Source of the DNA: a virus
Virus record (IMG/VR): IMGVR_UViG_3300042288_001058
Location: 1-20,578 of that record
Strand: one strand, 5' to 3'
DNA: 20,578 nucleotides
The notes under the pieces were generated by a model. That model was not told the DNA's origin. It did no database searches and worked only from the letters and a program-made list of their open reading frames with translations. Made by a program: the position numbers and the translations under genes. Positions 13,213-20,313 of the stretch are shown here, piece by piece. The number at the start of each line of letters is the position of its first letter. Position 1 is the stretch's first letter.

Positions 13213-13884
13213 CACCCCAATTCCCTTATGGGGTTTCACACCCTTCATAGGGACATCGTGGCGCATCTTGCCAACGCCACCCATGGCTTTCTTCACGGGC
13301 TCGTTCTCAAGGTACTCTTTGATTTTTTTTCCCGTAAGCCGCTTTTCAAGCAACGCCCTTTTGGGCTTCACGCTCGACCCGCTCCCCATGATGTCCCGAG
13401 AATGAGCCTCAGAAACGCTCATGTGCTTGGCTCGCTCAGCGTCGTTGCGGAACGGCGGTCCGGGGACATAAAGGCCACCTTTTCTGCTACCACCGCCGTC
13501 TGCCTTCTTCACGGGCTTCGACGACTTCCGATCCTTCTCACCCGCGACGTAATCCCCGTACTCGGCGTCTTTCTTCGAGCCGTCCTTCACAGGGCCACCC
13601 ATGGCGCGCTTAATCGGGGCCTGCCCCTTGCGCGTCTTGCCAGCGCCGCCGACAGCACGCATGACCGGCGACGGCATCGCAGCGACGGCTTCGTCGAACA
13701 TACGCGCGTCACCGCCCATGGCTTTCTTCACGGGGCCGCCGACCTTATACGTCGGGATCGGGCGGCTGTTCGCCACCTTCTGCTGCGCCGTCGCGTAATT
13801 CTTCGCGGGAGGGGTCGGCTTGGCGGCGTCCATGAACGTCTTGCCAAACATCGCCGCAGCTTTACTGCGCTGTGGGTCGTTCAC
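13210..13884 (-). CDS. Basic low-complexity protein with KKAMGG-like repeats
   Basis: This 224-residue, Lys/Gly/Ala-rich protein is probably largely disordered. The heptapeptide [VI]-[KM]-[KR]-A-[MVD]-G-G recurs five times: VKKAMGG at 52, VMRAVGG at 74, IKRAMGG at 91, VKKADGG at 125 and VKKAMGG at 197. The start is the GTG at 13884, supported by GGAGG five bases upstream (TGGAGGTTCCC). It lies inside the 3' end of the portal gene (23-base overlap). Basic phage proteins with GG-VKKA-GG repeats are known to me in portal neighbourhoods, without a function. Binding to DNA or to acidic capsid surfaces is a guess from charge. An internal-head or ejection protein is another possibility. Confidence 0.7.
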   Translation of the reverse strand: MNDPQRSKAAAMFGKTFMDAAKPTPPAKNYATAQQKVANSRPIPTYKVGGPVKKAMGGDARMFDEAVAAMPSPVMRAVGGAGKTRKGQAPIKRAMGGPVKDGSKKDAEYGDYVAGEKDRKSSKPVKKADGGGSRKGGLYVPGPPFRNDAERAKHMSVSEAHSRDIMGSGSSVKPKRALLEKRLTGKKIKEYLENEPVKKAMGGVGKMRHDVPMKGVKPHKGIGV

Positions 13885-16210
13885 GGGAACCTCCAGTCAA
13901 CATAGCCTTCCGAGCCTCCGAGCGGGCTCGAATATTCGCGACCTCAAGATCGGTCTCTGCTTCGATTTCTGCAACAGTAATTTTCGTCGCCGCATCGCGC
14001 TCACTGTCGCGGTCGCGCTGCTGCAACTTCTGCGTCTCGACCACGGTGAACGGATCGGGCTGCGGCTGCTGCTTATACTGCGGACCCAACTGCTGCATCG
14101 CCTGCGCCGTCGCCATCGCGATCTGGTTCTCGACCTCGGGCGGCAGCGGCTGGCCCGGAGGCGGCAGCGGACCCGTGATCTGCTGCACCTGAACCCGCAT
14201 CTTCAGCGCGAGGTGTTCGTTGATGTGTGCCTGGAGCGCCGGATTGTTCTCCGCAATCGGCGCGTGCGACGCAATGTGCGCGTCGTGGTCCTGATACTCG
14301 CCAGCCTTCAGCGGCAGGTTCATGATCGCGTTCTGGTTCTCCGTCAGCGGGTCCAGCGGCCTCGCCTGCTGCTGCTTCTGCGGCAACAGCATCTCGATCT
14401 TCTGCGGATCGACGCCCATCTCCACGTACATCTGCTGCGTCGCCGCCCGCATATCGTGGATATCCGGCATCTGCGTCGCAAACCGCAGCAACGCCTCCGC
14501 GCGCATCATGCGCTGCGCCGACGACGAGATATTCGGGTCGGAAACCGGGATCACATCGACGTTCGACGAGAAATCCTGCCGCATGATCGCAGCCTGACCA
14601 CCGCGAACCGGGAACGGATACGGGCGATCCGGCAGATACTGACCAAACAGGTCCGCGATCATCTTCAGTTCGCGACCCAGCGACTTATGCGCTCGCTTCA
14701 GCGTCGCCGACTGCACGCGCGTCGCCGCTTCCATCAGCGCCACGGTCGTTCCAACCGGCGCATCCTGCCTGCCATCGCCCACAGCGATCTCAGCCGTGTT
14801 CGCAAGCTGCCGCGCGCCGTCTCGCGTCTCTTTCAGCAAATCCAACAGGACGACCGACGGCTCCTTATAGGGCATCGGCATGATCGCCTGCTGAATCGGC
14901 AGGCCACCCGTGTCGATCTCGCGGAATTCCGTGGGTCCGATGCCGAGGTTGTTATCCTCCAGCCGCATACCCTTGACCCGCAGGCCGCCGGGGAAGTTAT
15001 TCAGCGTGCCCGCGTCGATCAACTGGCGGTTCAGCGACGTCGCCGTCTTCGCCGTGTTGCCGAGAATGTGCGCGTATCCAAGCCCGTAGAACCCGAGGCC
15101 CGGCATGAACTTGAAATGCACCCAGCACTCGCGCTTCAGGTACGAAACGTCGCCTTCCTTCCAGTTCCGGCGGACGGCGAGCACTTTCTGCGAGGACTTA
15201 TCTATCGAAACCACATACGGCAGCGGCAGGCCGTCAGGGTGATCGAACGGCTCCGGCAGTTCGAGATCGGCATAGACCTCATAGACCTCGTATTCCTCGG
15301 TCCCTTCCGCGCCCGGACGCTGGCCGTTGACACCATCCACCTGAGACGTGATCGGGTCCTGCGACGACTGCGTATCCGGCTGTGGATCGCCCAATTCGAC
15401 GTCGCGATACGCCCCCGAAATCTGCGCCAGCCGCATCTGACGCTTCGTCAGGGGCACGATGTGGCAGAAACGCTGCGATGTCGTCAGGTCCGTCGTGCCG
15501 TAACTCACGATGAAGTTATCCGGCGTCACGAACCGTGACACGGGACGGCCCAATACCGGGTCCTGGTAGACTTTCTTGAACGTGCTACCGACCAGCGGCA
15601 GCCACATCAGCATCTGGTCGAACTCTTCGTAGTATTCCGGGGCCAGTTCCGTCAGATACAGGTTCATCCAGTCCTTAACGCGACTGGCCTGATCTTCCAG
15701 AGCGGCATTCGGAACCCCGATCACCTGCGTTTTCACAGGTCCGGCGGCAGGCATCAGTTCGCCACGCGCCACGGCCTGCCAGCGGATCACCGCCTCGGAC
15801 ATTACAGGGTCGAAAACGCCGCACGCACCCTGGAACGGCGTCGTCCGGTCCTCGATCTTCAGGCCCAGCAGTTCAATCCCGCGCTGCATCGTGGTTTCCC
15901 ACTCAGCCCGGCTGCGCTTGTCTTCCTCGACACCCGCCATGAGCGTCGTCGCGATGCCCGTCAGTTCTGATTCGTCAAGGATTTCAGCCAGATTGACGTC
16001 ATGCTCGCCCGGATCGGCGGCGTCTTCGTCCTGTGGCGAGAAATCAATGATCGAGCCGCCGTCTTCGTCCTCGGTGACGAGCGCGCCTTCGACCATCAGC
16101 CCTTCGTCGTCGGCGATTTCGATATCGACGTCACCCTCGACGTCATCCACATCCACGCCGATCTGCGGGCGCAAGGTATCCGAGAGCGTCAGGAGCGGTT
16201 TCCGAGCCAT
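13862..16210 (-). CDS. Portal protein (P22-like)
   Basis: This protein of about 782 residues, close in size to P22 gp1, forms the dodecameric vertex through which DNA enters and leaves. Residues 1-80 are very acidic (VDVDDVEGDVDIEIADDE, then IIDFSPQDEDAADPGEHD) and unusual. The portal body starts at RSRAEWETTMQRGIELLG, with the landmark TPFQGACGVFDPVMSEAVIRW. It then has EFDQMLMWLPLVGSTFKKVY, RFVTPDNFIVSYG, SLNRQLIDAGTLNNFPGGLR and ALMEAATRVQSATLKRAHKS. A Gln/Pro-rich C-terminus follows (QKQQQARPLDPLTENQNAIM). I chose the ATG at 16210 (MARKPLL). A GTG five codons upstream is possible, and neither has a good ribosome site. It follows terminase large subunit by 132 bases. Confidence 0.87.
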   Translation of the reverse strand: MARKPLLTLSDTLRPQIGVDVDDVEGDVDIEIADDEGLMVEGALVTEDEDGGSIIDFSPQDEDAADPGEHDVNLAEILDESELTGIATTLMAGVEEDKRSRAEWETTMQRGIELLGLKIEDRTTPFQGACGVFDPVMSEAVIRWQAVARGELMPAAGPVKTQVIGVPNAALEDQASRVKDWMNLYLTELAPEYYEEFDQMLMWLPLVGSTFKKVYQDPVLGRPVSRFVTPDNFIVSYGTTDLTTSQRFCHIVPLTKRQMRLAQISGAYRDVELGDPQPDTQSSQDPITSQVDGVNGQRPGAEGTEEYEVYEVYADLELPEPFDHPDGLPLPYVVSIDKSSQKVLAVRRNWKEGDVSYLKRECWVHFKFMPGLGFYGLGYAHILGNTAKTATSLNRQLIDAGTLNNFPGGLRVKGMRLEDNNLGIGPTEFREIDTGGLPIQQAIMPMPYKEPSVVLLDLLKETRDGARQLANTAEIAVGDGRQDAPVGTTVALMEAATRVQSATLKRAHKSLGRELKMIADLFGQYLPDRPYPFPVRGGQAAIMRQDFSSNVDVIPVSDPNISSSAQRMMRAEALLRFATQMPDIHDMRAATQQMYVEMGVDPQKIEMLLPQKQQQARPLDPLTENQNAIMNLPLKAGEYQDHDAHIASHAPIAENNPALQAHINEHLALKMRVQVQQITGPLPPPGQPLPPEVENQIAMATAQAMQQLGPQYKQQPQPDPFTVVETQKLQQRDRDSERDAATKITVAEIEAETDLEVANIRARSEARKAMLTGGSRERPTAQ

Positions 16211-16342
16211 GTGACTGTGTAGCACCGACGACGGCTGGCCTCAACCGGGGTTTACACACCCACCGCGCCCGATATATAACCGTCCTGCGGCTCCGGGGTG
16301 TCTCTCCTCGGCCTCCTCCTCCCTCCGCCTCGGGGCCGCTCC
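16211..16342 (-). other. Gap between terminase large subunit and portal
   Basis: On the minus strand this 132-bp gap begins with a purine-rich tract (GGCGGAGGGAGGAGGAGG) and has TTATATAT near 16275, which could be a -10 element. No convincing -35 lies upstream. A TTG-started frame runs through it into the portal gene but has no family resemblance. I see no hairpin terminator. Confidence 0.4.
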
Positions 16343-17878
16343 TCAATAAAACGCAGGCCGCTCACCCGGCGTATCATACGTCGGCACCGTCGGATCGTCC
16401 GTGTTCACGACCCAGCCGGATTGCTTAATCCGCAGGAAGACCTGCGTCATGGTGTCAACCCAGTCCCGACTATCGGCGGCTGGAAACTGCGTGCATTGCT
16501 CCATGAACGCCTCGGACCACGGCCTCAGACGATCAAATGTCGGGGGCATCGCAGGAAGCCACACCCTTCCATTCTCGATCAGGTCGGTAATCAGCCGCAC
16601 CCGTGCGATCTTGTCGCCAAATTTATCAGGGTTGAACGGCGTCGCGACCAGCCCAGCGCGAGCAAGGTCCCTGATCAGCATACCGCCAGATGCCTTCGCC
16701 TCAACAAGAACCGTATCTGGTTTGCGCCCGGCCTTTGGCTTGATGGGGACTTTGTAATTGTCATCCATGTAGTCGATAGCCATTCTCTGGGCCATCCTCC
16801 TGAGGACCGGCCACTCAGCGCGGTCTCTCCAGGCAGAGAGAAGAATTATATTCGGGATGTCGTTCTCATCGTCAAAGACACCCCACGTCGTACAGGCAGA
16901 AAACGCACTCGACTTGTTCGCGGTGAGCGCGGTGTCCCACGACTGGATGACATACTTCATCTGAGGCGGATCGGCCTGACGCCACCACTTCCACCAAGTC
17001 TTGTCGATGATCCCGCCGGATTCAATTACCGGGTTCTGCTGCCACAGAGAAGACCAGATACGAGTCGTCGTGGCGGGGTTCTTCCTGACCCTCTCAAGCT
17101 CATCTTCCGGGAACGCCTCAGGCCAAAGCGCCTCGCCCTCCTTTCGGCCAAGAGGGTCCTCCGGGCCAGCGATGGCGGGGAGAATTATGCGCCTCCACTT
17201 TTCTCCGCCACCATCTTTCTCTGCCTGATCCAAGCGCCCCATAAGGTCGGCAAGATTCCAACGAGTCCCGATCAGAATGATCGGAGTGTCCATATTCTTG
17301 CGGCGTGTAAAAAAGTCAGCAGCCCACCAAGACCACAAGTTATCTCTCTCTGAGGCAGACTCGGCGGCTTTAACGCCGGAGAGAAGATCGTCGCCAATCA
17401 GAATATCGCCACGACGGCCCGTGACATTTGCACCAACAGATGTCGCCAGATATCCACCACCGCCAAGTGTCATCCACTCGCCAGCCGCAGTCTTGTCTGT
17501 CGATATACCTATGTTCGGGAATAGCCTTTGGTGCTCATCTGATTTTATGGTGTTCCTGACTTTCAGGCCAAAGCTGTCTGACAACTCCTGCTTGTGAGTT
17601 GCGAAGATCAGGGTTTTTTCTGGAAACTTACTCAGGTAGTAGGCCGGAAAGAAATGACTGGCACACCAGGACTTACCGTGTCCGGGTGGCATAGAGATCA
17701 TGAGCCTCTTTGTTTTTCCGCTCGCGACCAAATCAAGTTCTTTGCAGACAAGCTGCAAGTGCTCCGGCGGAACTAGACCAGAAACGTAGCCGATGTACTT
17801 CGCCAACGAATTAATGGCCTCTTCTCTGGCCAGAAGCTCCTGTAGGAGTTCATCGTATTTTATCTTGTCAGCACTCAT
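16343..17878 (-). CDS. terL: Terminase large subunit
   Basis: This 511-residue protein is the packaging motor that pumps DNA into the procapsid and cuts the concatemer. The N-terminal ATPase has a Walker A, MPPGHGKS, near residues 63-70, a motif LIFATHKQELS near 90, and a Walker B, DILIGDD, near 158-164. The coupling motif ILIGTRW is near 202. The C-terminal RNase H-like nuclease shows SWDTAL near 313, VLVEAKASG near 391 and DWVDTMTQ near 473, supplying the expected acidic residues. Length and motif order are normal. Its ATG overlaps the stop of the HNH gene (ATGA). Its first half looks less GC-rich than the terminase small subunit region, hinting at a mosaic joint between the two subunits. 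Confidence 0.95.
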   Translation of the reverse strand: MSADKIKYDELLQELLAREEAINSLAKYIGYVSGLVPPEHLQLVCKELDLVASGKTKRLMISMPPGHGKSWCASHFFPAYYLSKFPEKTLIFATHKQELSDSFGLKVRNTIKSDEHQRLFPNIGISTDKTAAGEWMTLGGGGYLATSVGANVTGRRGDILIGDDLLSGVKAAESASERDNLWSWWAADFFTRRKNMDTPIILIGTRWNLADLMGRLDQAEKDGGGEKWRRIILPAIAGPEDPLGRKEGEALWPEAFPEDELERVRKNPATTTRIWSSLWQQNPVIESGGIIDKTWWKWWRQADPPQMKYVIQSWDTALTANKSSAFSACTTWGVFDDENDIPNIILLSAWRDRAEWPVLRRMAQRMAIDYMDDNYKVPIKPKAGRKPDTVLVEAKASGGMLIRDLARAGLVATPFNPDKFGDKIARVRLITDLIENGRVWLPAMPPTFDRLRPWSEAFMEQCTQFPAADSRDWVDTMTQVFLRIKQSGWVVNTDDPTVPTYDTPGERPAFY

Positions 17879-18411
17879 GGTGATCTAGAGAACTCACCGA
17901 AAAGCACAGACGCCGTTTCCGCATACGCGGCTGACGCCTGATCAATCGTGTCGAAATACCCTATGTGAATATCCCGACCGTCCTTTCTGATTCTTGCCGC
18001 CCATCTGCGCCCTATCTTGCGAACGCCCTTGGCCCCAGACGGATTGTCCGCCCGGAGCCTCTTGTTCGCCTCATTTAGGGATCGCGTGGCGACCCTCAGG
18101 TTCTTGATGGAGTTATCTGAGGGGTCCGTAGAGATGTGGTCAATCTCCTCTTCCGGCCACTCACCGTGACACATGGCCCAGATGACGCGGTGCTGGAGAT
18201 AGCCACGGCCAAAAATCCTCACGGTCCAGTAGCCGTCGTGTCTTTGGTGGCCTGCGTCGCTTCCAGCATAGCGCGTGTTCCACGATTTCGCCGCTCTAGA
18301 GTCTGGGAACATTTCAAGCGGCCTGGGTCGCCAGAACAACTTGCCTGCAAGCGCATCGCACTCCAGCAGTTGTCTTAGGGTATCGACGGAGATATCGTCT
18401 CTGGGCGTCAT
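17875..18411 (-). CDS. HNH endonuclease with AP2 DNA-binding domain
   Basis: The 178-residue protein starts at the ATG at 18411, supported by AAGGAAAG about 7 bases upstream. A longer frame to 18459 exists but lacks such a site. Residues about 50-115 form an HNH_3-type nuclease: HDGYWTVRIFGRGYLQHRVI, then IDHISTDPSDNSIKNLRVAT. Here His of HRV, His of DH and Asn of DNSIKNL are the expected metal/catalytic set. Residues about 122-175 are an AP2-type domain: GAKGVRKIGRRWAARIRKDG, then IHIGYFDTIDQASAAYAETA. This HNH+AP2 pair is typical of free-standing homing endonucleases in phages. Position next to terL also recalls the HNH proteins that assist terminase in HK97-type phages, but those lack AP2. 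I favour homing. Confidence 0.88.
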   Translation of the reverse strand: MTPRDDISVDTLRQLLECDALAGKLFWRPRPLEMFPDSRAAKSWNTRYAGSDAGHQRHDGYWTVRIFGRGYLQHRVIWAMCHGEWPEEEIDHISTDPSDNSIKNLRVATRSLNEANKRLRADNPSGAKGVRKIGRRWAARIRKDGRDIHIGYFDTIDQASAAYAETASVLFGEFSRSP

Positions 18412-18495
18412 CTGGCACTTTCCTTGCCTGAGGATGAAGTCCGCCGACGACAGCAGCAACTGTCTCGGCGGGCGATCCTCGCAGGATATACCAAC

Positions 18496-18696
18496 TTACA
18501 AATCCGCGCCAGCCTGCTCCGCCTCCCGCTCCCTGACCCACCGATCCGCAGCCTCCAGCCGCCCGACGATATCCATGGCTTCGTCAAACGACAGCGCGGA
18601 CAGGTCCAGACTGATCCGCTTGCTGTCGGTCATCAGCCACGAACGCATGGCGGTACGGGCGGCGGCGTAATCAGCCATCCGATGCGACGGCGGCAT
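18496..18696 (-). CDS. Small hypothetical protein
   Basis: The frame gives 66 residues from the ATG at 18696 (MPPSHRMADYAAAR) or 60 from the ATG at 18678 (MADYAAARTAMRSWL). Neither has a clear ribosome site. The core is RISLDLSALSFDEAMDIVGR followed by LEAADRWVREREAEQAG, a helical C-terminus. No family is recognised. It ends 84 bases before the HNH gene. That gap includes a small inverted repeat (ATCCT/AGGAT) and the HNH ribosome site. Being real is likely from the packed context, but the exact start is uncertain. Confidence 0.55.
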   Translation of the reverse strand: MPPSHRMADYAAARTAMRSWLMTDSKRISLDLSALSFDEAMDIVGRLEAADRWVREREAEQAGADL

Positions 18697-18706
18697 GGCT
18701 ACGATC

Positions 18707-18910
18707 TTACGCGAGGTAGTCACGGACCTCGACCCCCATATGCAGCAACTCAAGCCGAAACACACTCGCCCAAACGCTATCCGTCTCGACTCGCTTCGTC
18801 ATCTCTCTGTCGCCCTCGTGAACGACCACCACCATCTGATCCTTCTGCCACCCCTGACGGGTAAACACCGCGAACTCGCCACGCTCCGTCTGCGCCCCCG
18901 CGATCCTCAC
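18707..18910 (-). CDS. Small hypothetical protein
   Basis: This 67-residue protein starts with GTG at 18910, which overlaps the stop of the membrane microprotein gene (GTGA junction). It reads RIAGAQTERGEFAVFTRQGW, then KDQMVVVVHEGDREMTKRVE and ends LELLHMGVEVRDYLA. A strand-rich core (FAVFTRQG, QMVVVVHEG) suggests a small beta fold. I do not recognise a family. Support comes from translational coupling and its place in an unbroken chain of small genes between the terminase subunits. Confidence 0.6.
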   Translation of the reverse strand: MRIAGAQTERGEFAVFTRQGWQKDQMVVVVHEGDREMTKRVETDSVWASVFRLELLHMGVEVRDYLA

Positions 18911-19059
18911 CGCCGCTTACTCCCGCCAATCCGCCCATCGCCATCCCTATCGAACGGCGCAATCTCACGCCGCAACCGGCCAATCACCGACCGCGCGGCC
19001 AGCCATACGACCGACGCTCCAACCGTGAACCCCAGCACGGCTCCGACGATATATTCCAT
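18907..19059 (-). CDS. Membrane microprotein with EF-hand-like loop
   Basis: I translated this 50-residue protein from the ATG at 19059, whose A is shared with the previous TGA (TGATG). Residues about 3-21 (YIVGAVLGFTVGASVVWLA) form one transmembrane helix, followed by a basic stretch RSVIGRLRRE. Then comes FDRDGDGRIGGSK, which has the D-x-D-x-D-G-x-I pattern of a calcium-binding EF-hand loop, though the twelfth residue is Lys rather than Glu. Short phage proteins with a C-terminal DxDGDG-GG tail are familiar to me, but no function is established that I know of. With the positive-inside rule the loop should face the cytoplasm. A spanin or holin role is possible but unsupported. Confidence 0.68.
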   Translation of the reverse strand: MEYIVGAVLGFTVGASVVWLAARSVIGRLRREIAPFDRDGDGRIGGSKRR

Positions 19060-19163
19060 CACCGCCTCCAGCCCCGCACGATATTCACCGCCAGCGCGAC
19101 AAGCATCACAAACACAGCCACAGTAGCCAGCGCCGGACCCGCCAGCGACAATATCTCAGGCAT
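19059..19163 (-). CDS. 34-residue single-pass membrane microprotein
   Basis: This was found by following the overlap chain. The ATG at 19163 shares its A with the previous TGA, and the stop at 19059 shares a base with the next ATG. The peptide is MPEILSLAGPALATVAVFV, then MLVALAVNIVRGWRR: one hydrophobic helix ending in a basic tail, so the C-terminus probably stays inside. The size and pattern would suit a toxin-like, holin-like or regulatory micropeptide, but nothing confirms any of these. A longer frame starting at 19274 overlaps the Cys-rich gene and is rejected. The coupled starts on both sides are the main evidence. Confidence 0.65.
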   Translation of the reverse strand: MPEILSLAGPALATVAVFVMLVALAVNIVRGWRR

Positions 19164-19384
19164 CACAACCCCTCCCAGCATCCACACACCGCGCAATCGC
19201 GCTCGACATCCACCAACCCGCCCCACGCACGCCATACCGGCGGCGGAACCGCACCCACCGGCTTCCACGAACACATCGGCAGCACCGTCGGCTCCTCGGC
19301 GTCACCGATCACCGTCCACGCCTGCTCGTTCAGATAGCCGTGACGGCACTGTGAGTGCCGGGCCTCACCATCCCCCTCACTCAT
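19163..19384 (-). CDS. Small Cys-rich protein, possible metal binder
   Basis: This 73-residue protein has cysteines at 13, 38, 64, 67 and 69 and histidines at 10 and 15. They are arranged as HSQCRHG near the start, MCSW in the middle and DCAVCGCW at the end. This could make a small zinc site, but the spacing does not match a family I can name. A tryptophan/proline-rich middle (KPVGAVPPPVWRAWGG) is notable. The start at 19384 overlaps the terminase small subunit gene by 8 bases, and the stop is in a TGATG junction with the membrane microprotein. It is accepted as a gene from coupling and cysteine pattern. The function is unknown. Confidence 0.62.
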   Translation of the reverse strand: MSEGDGEARHSQCRHGYLNEQAWTVIGDAEEPTVLPMCSWKPVGAVPPPVWRAWGGLVDVERDCAVCGCWEGL

Positions 19385-19901
19385 CCCTCATATCCTCCAG
19401 CACCTCATACTCCGCGTCCACAACCCGCTCCCGCCCCTGCGCCACCAGCCGCCGCAACTCATCCAGCGGCAACTCCTGCGCCGTCATCCGAACATTCACA
19501 TTCACCGTCTGATCCATGAACCCCAGCAGCTTAGCCTGCGTATTCACCGCCGTAATCGCCGGGCCATACGCCCCCGCCTCCAGCGCCTTCTCATGAACCA
19601 TCTGTAACTCGTGCAACATCACTTCCCGCGTGTACTCCCCCACACGACGCTGCTTCCCAAACCCCGCCTTCCGATAGGCCCGGATGGCCGCCTGTATCTC
19701 AGGCCGCTCCAGCGTCCTCTGCGCCGTCACATCCATCGGATAACGCGGATCGCGAAACCCCGCCTTGCTACACGCCAGAAACGCATTCCCTGACCGGACG
19801 TATTCCTCGACGAACACAGCCTCCGGCGTCATCCGGTCATCCGCCTGGACACCCCAGATCGCTTCCGCGTCTTCGCCCGTGACGTCGGTCTCCACCGTCA
19901 C
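19377..19901 (-). CDS. terS: Terminase small subunit
   Basis: This 174-residue protein has the usual small-terminase layout. A helix-turn-helix-like N-terminal part reads TPEAVFVEEYVRSGNAFLAC then SKAGFRDP, with TLERPEIQAAIRAYRK after it. A central helical hairpin follows (YTREVMLHELQMVHEKALEA, then AITAVNTQAKLLGFMDQ). A C-terminal tail (DELRRLVAQGRERVVDAEYE) would contact the large subunit. The protein recognises the packaging site on the genome and stimulates the large subunit. The GTG start at 19901 overlaps the upstream stop (GTGA). An ATG at codon 24 is a weaker alternative. It is separated from terL by about 1.5 kb holding small genes and an HNH endonuclease. Confidence 0.85.
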   Translation of the reverse strand: MTVETDVTGEDAEAIWGVQADDRMTPEAVFVEEYVRSGNAFLACSKAGFRDPRYPMDVTAQRTLERPEIQAAIRAYRKAGFGKQRRVGEYTREVMLHELQMVHEKALEAGAYGPAITAVNTQAKLLGFMDQTVNVNVRMTAQELPLDELRRLVAQGRERVVDAEYEVLEDMRDE

Positions 19902-20095
19902 CGATTCCCACCCTCAACCACACCCCATGCCTCAATGCCATCACCCGTCAACACCGTGAGACGCCCCGTGTCACCGTCCAGCCACTCGCGTATCCACGGC
20001 TCGAACTGACCCTCAATCGACATCTCGCCGTCAGGACCCTCGATCCAGATACGGACGATATCCCCACGCAGCCTCTGCATCCGCAACGTCTTCAT
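19898..20095 (-). CDS. Small protein, paralogue of upstream neighbour
   Basis: This 65-residue protein starts at the ATG at 20095, in an ATGA overlap with the upstream stop. A 12-codon-longer frame is rejected because this start aligns with its neighbour's. It shares with the next gene upstream MK-LR--R at the start, then RI-I-G, an EG--E motif, RE-LDGD and LTVL-GD near the end. A 12-residue segment of the neighbour is absent here. The pair therefore arose by tandem duplication. The sequence DIVRIWIEGPDGEMSIEGQF suggests a small beta sheet followed by a helix (WIREWLDGD). No family is recognised. Linkage to terS through a GTGA overlap suggests expression with packaging genes. Confidence 0.7.
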   Translation of the reverse strand: MKTLRMQRLRGDIVRIWIEGPDGEMSIEGQFEPWIREWLDGDTGRLTVLTGDGIEAWGVVEGGNR

Positions 20096-20313
20096 TCGCC
20101 GAAGCCAAGCCCCGTCATCATATCCCCGCAAAGCACCGTCAGCGGCGTCCCGTCGCCATCCAGAAACTCGCGCAGGAGCGACTCCAGATCACCCTCGACC
20201 CACGCCTCGCTACCCTCTCCCGCAATCGAAATCCGCAGCCCCTGAACCGGGACGATCTTCAGGCCCTGAGCGTCCTCGGTGATCTCCACCCGCTTAACCC
20301 GCAGCACCTTCAT
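20092..20313 (-). CDS. Small protein, first gene of the packaging operon (paralogue pair)
   Basis: This 73-residue protein begins MKVLRVKRVEITEDAQGLKI, continues with GLRISIAGEGSEAWVEGDLE, and ends LREFLDGDGTPLTVLCGDMM plus a short tail. It is the first gene after the promoter at 20346-20374. Purine-rich sequence (GGAGGCGGGGG) lies 8-18 bases before the ATG. It aligns over nearly its full length with the next gene, so a duplication is clear, although the two have diverged well beyond recent copies. The acidic, compact strand-strand-helix-strand pattern does not match a family I know. A DNA-mimic or regulator role would suit its position but is only a guess. Confidence 0.7.
   Translation of the reverse strand: MKVLRVKRVEITEDAQGLKIVPVQGLRISIAGEGSEAWVEGDLESLLREFLDGDGTPLTVLCGDMMTGLGFGE

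Noticed and set aside
13820-15538. Long plus-strand open frame of 572 codons
   Set aside because: It is antisense to the portal gene, with a low-complexity Arg/Leu product.
16143-16346. Minus-strand frame with TTG start between terL and portal
   Set aside because: It has a TTGA overlap with the terL stop, but it runs 68 bases into the portal gene, has no ribosome site and its product is Gly/Arg-rich without pattern.
18777-18983. Minus-strand frame of 68 codons rich in Gly/Arg
   Set aside because: It is out of frame with the coupled genes at 18707-18910 and 18907-19059, which have coherent products and overlapping start/stop codons.
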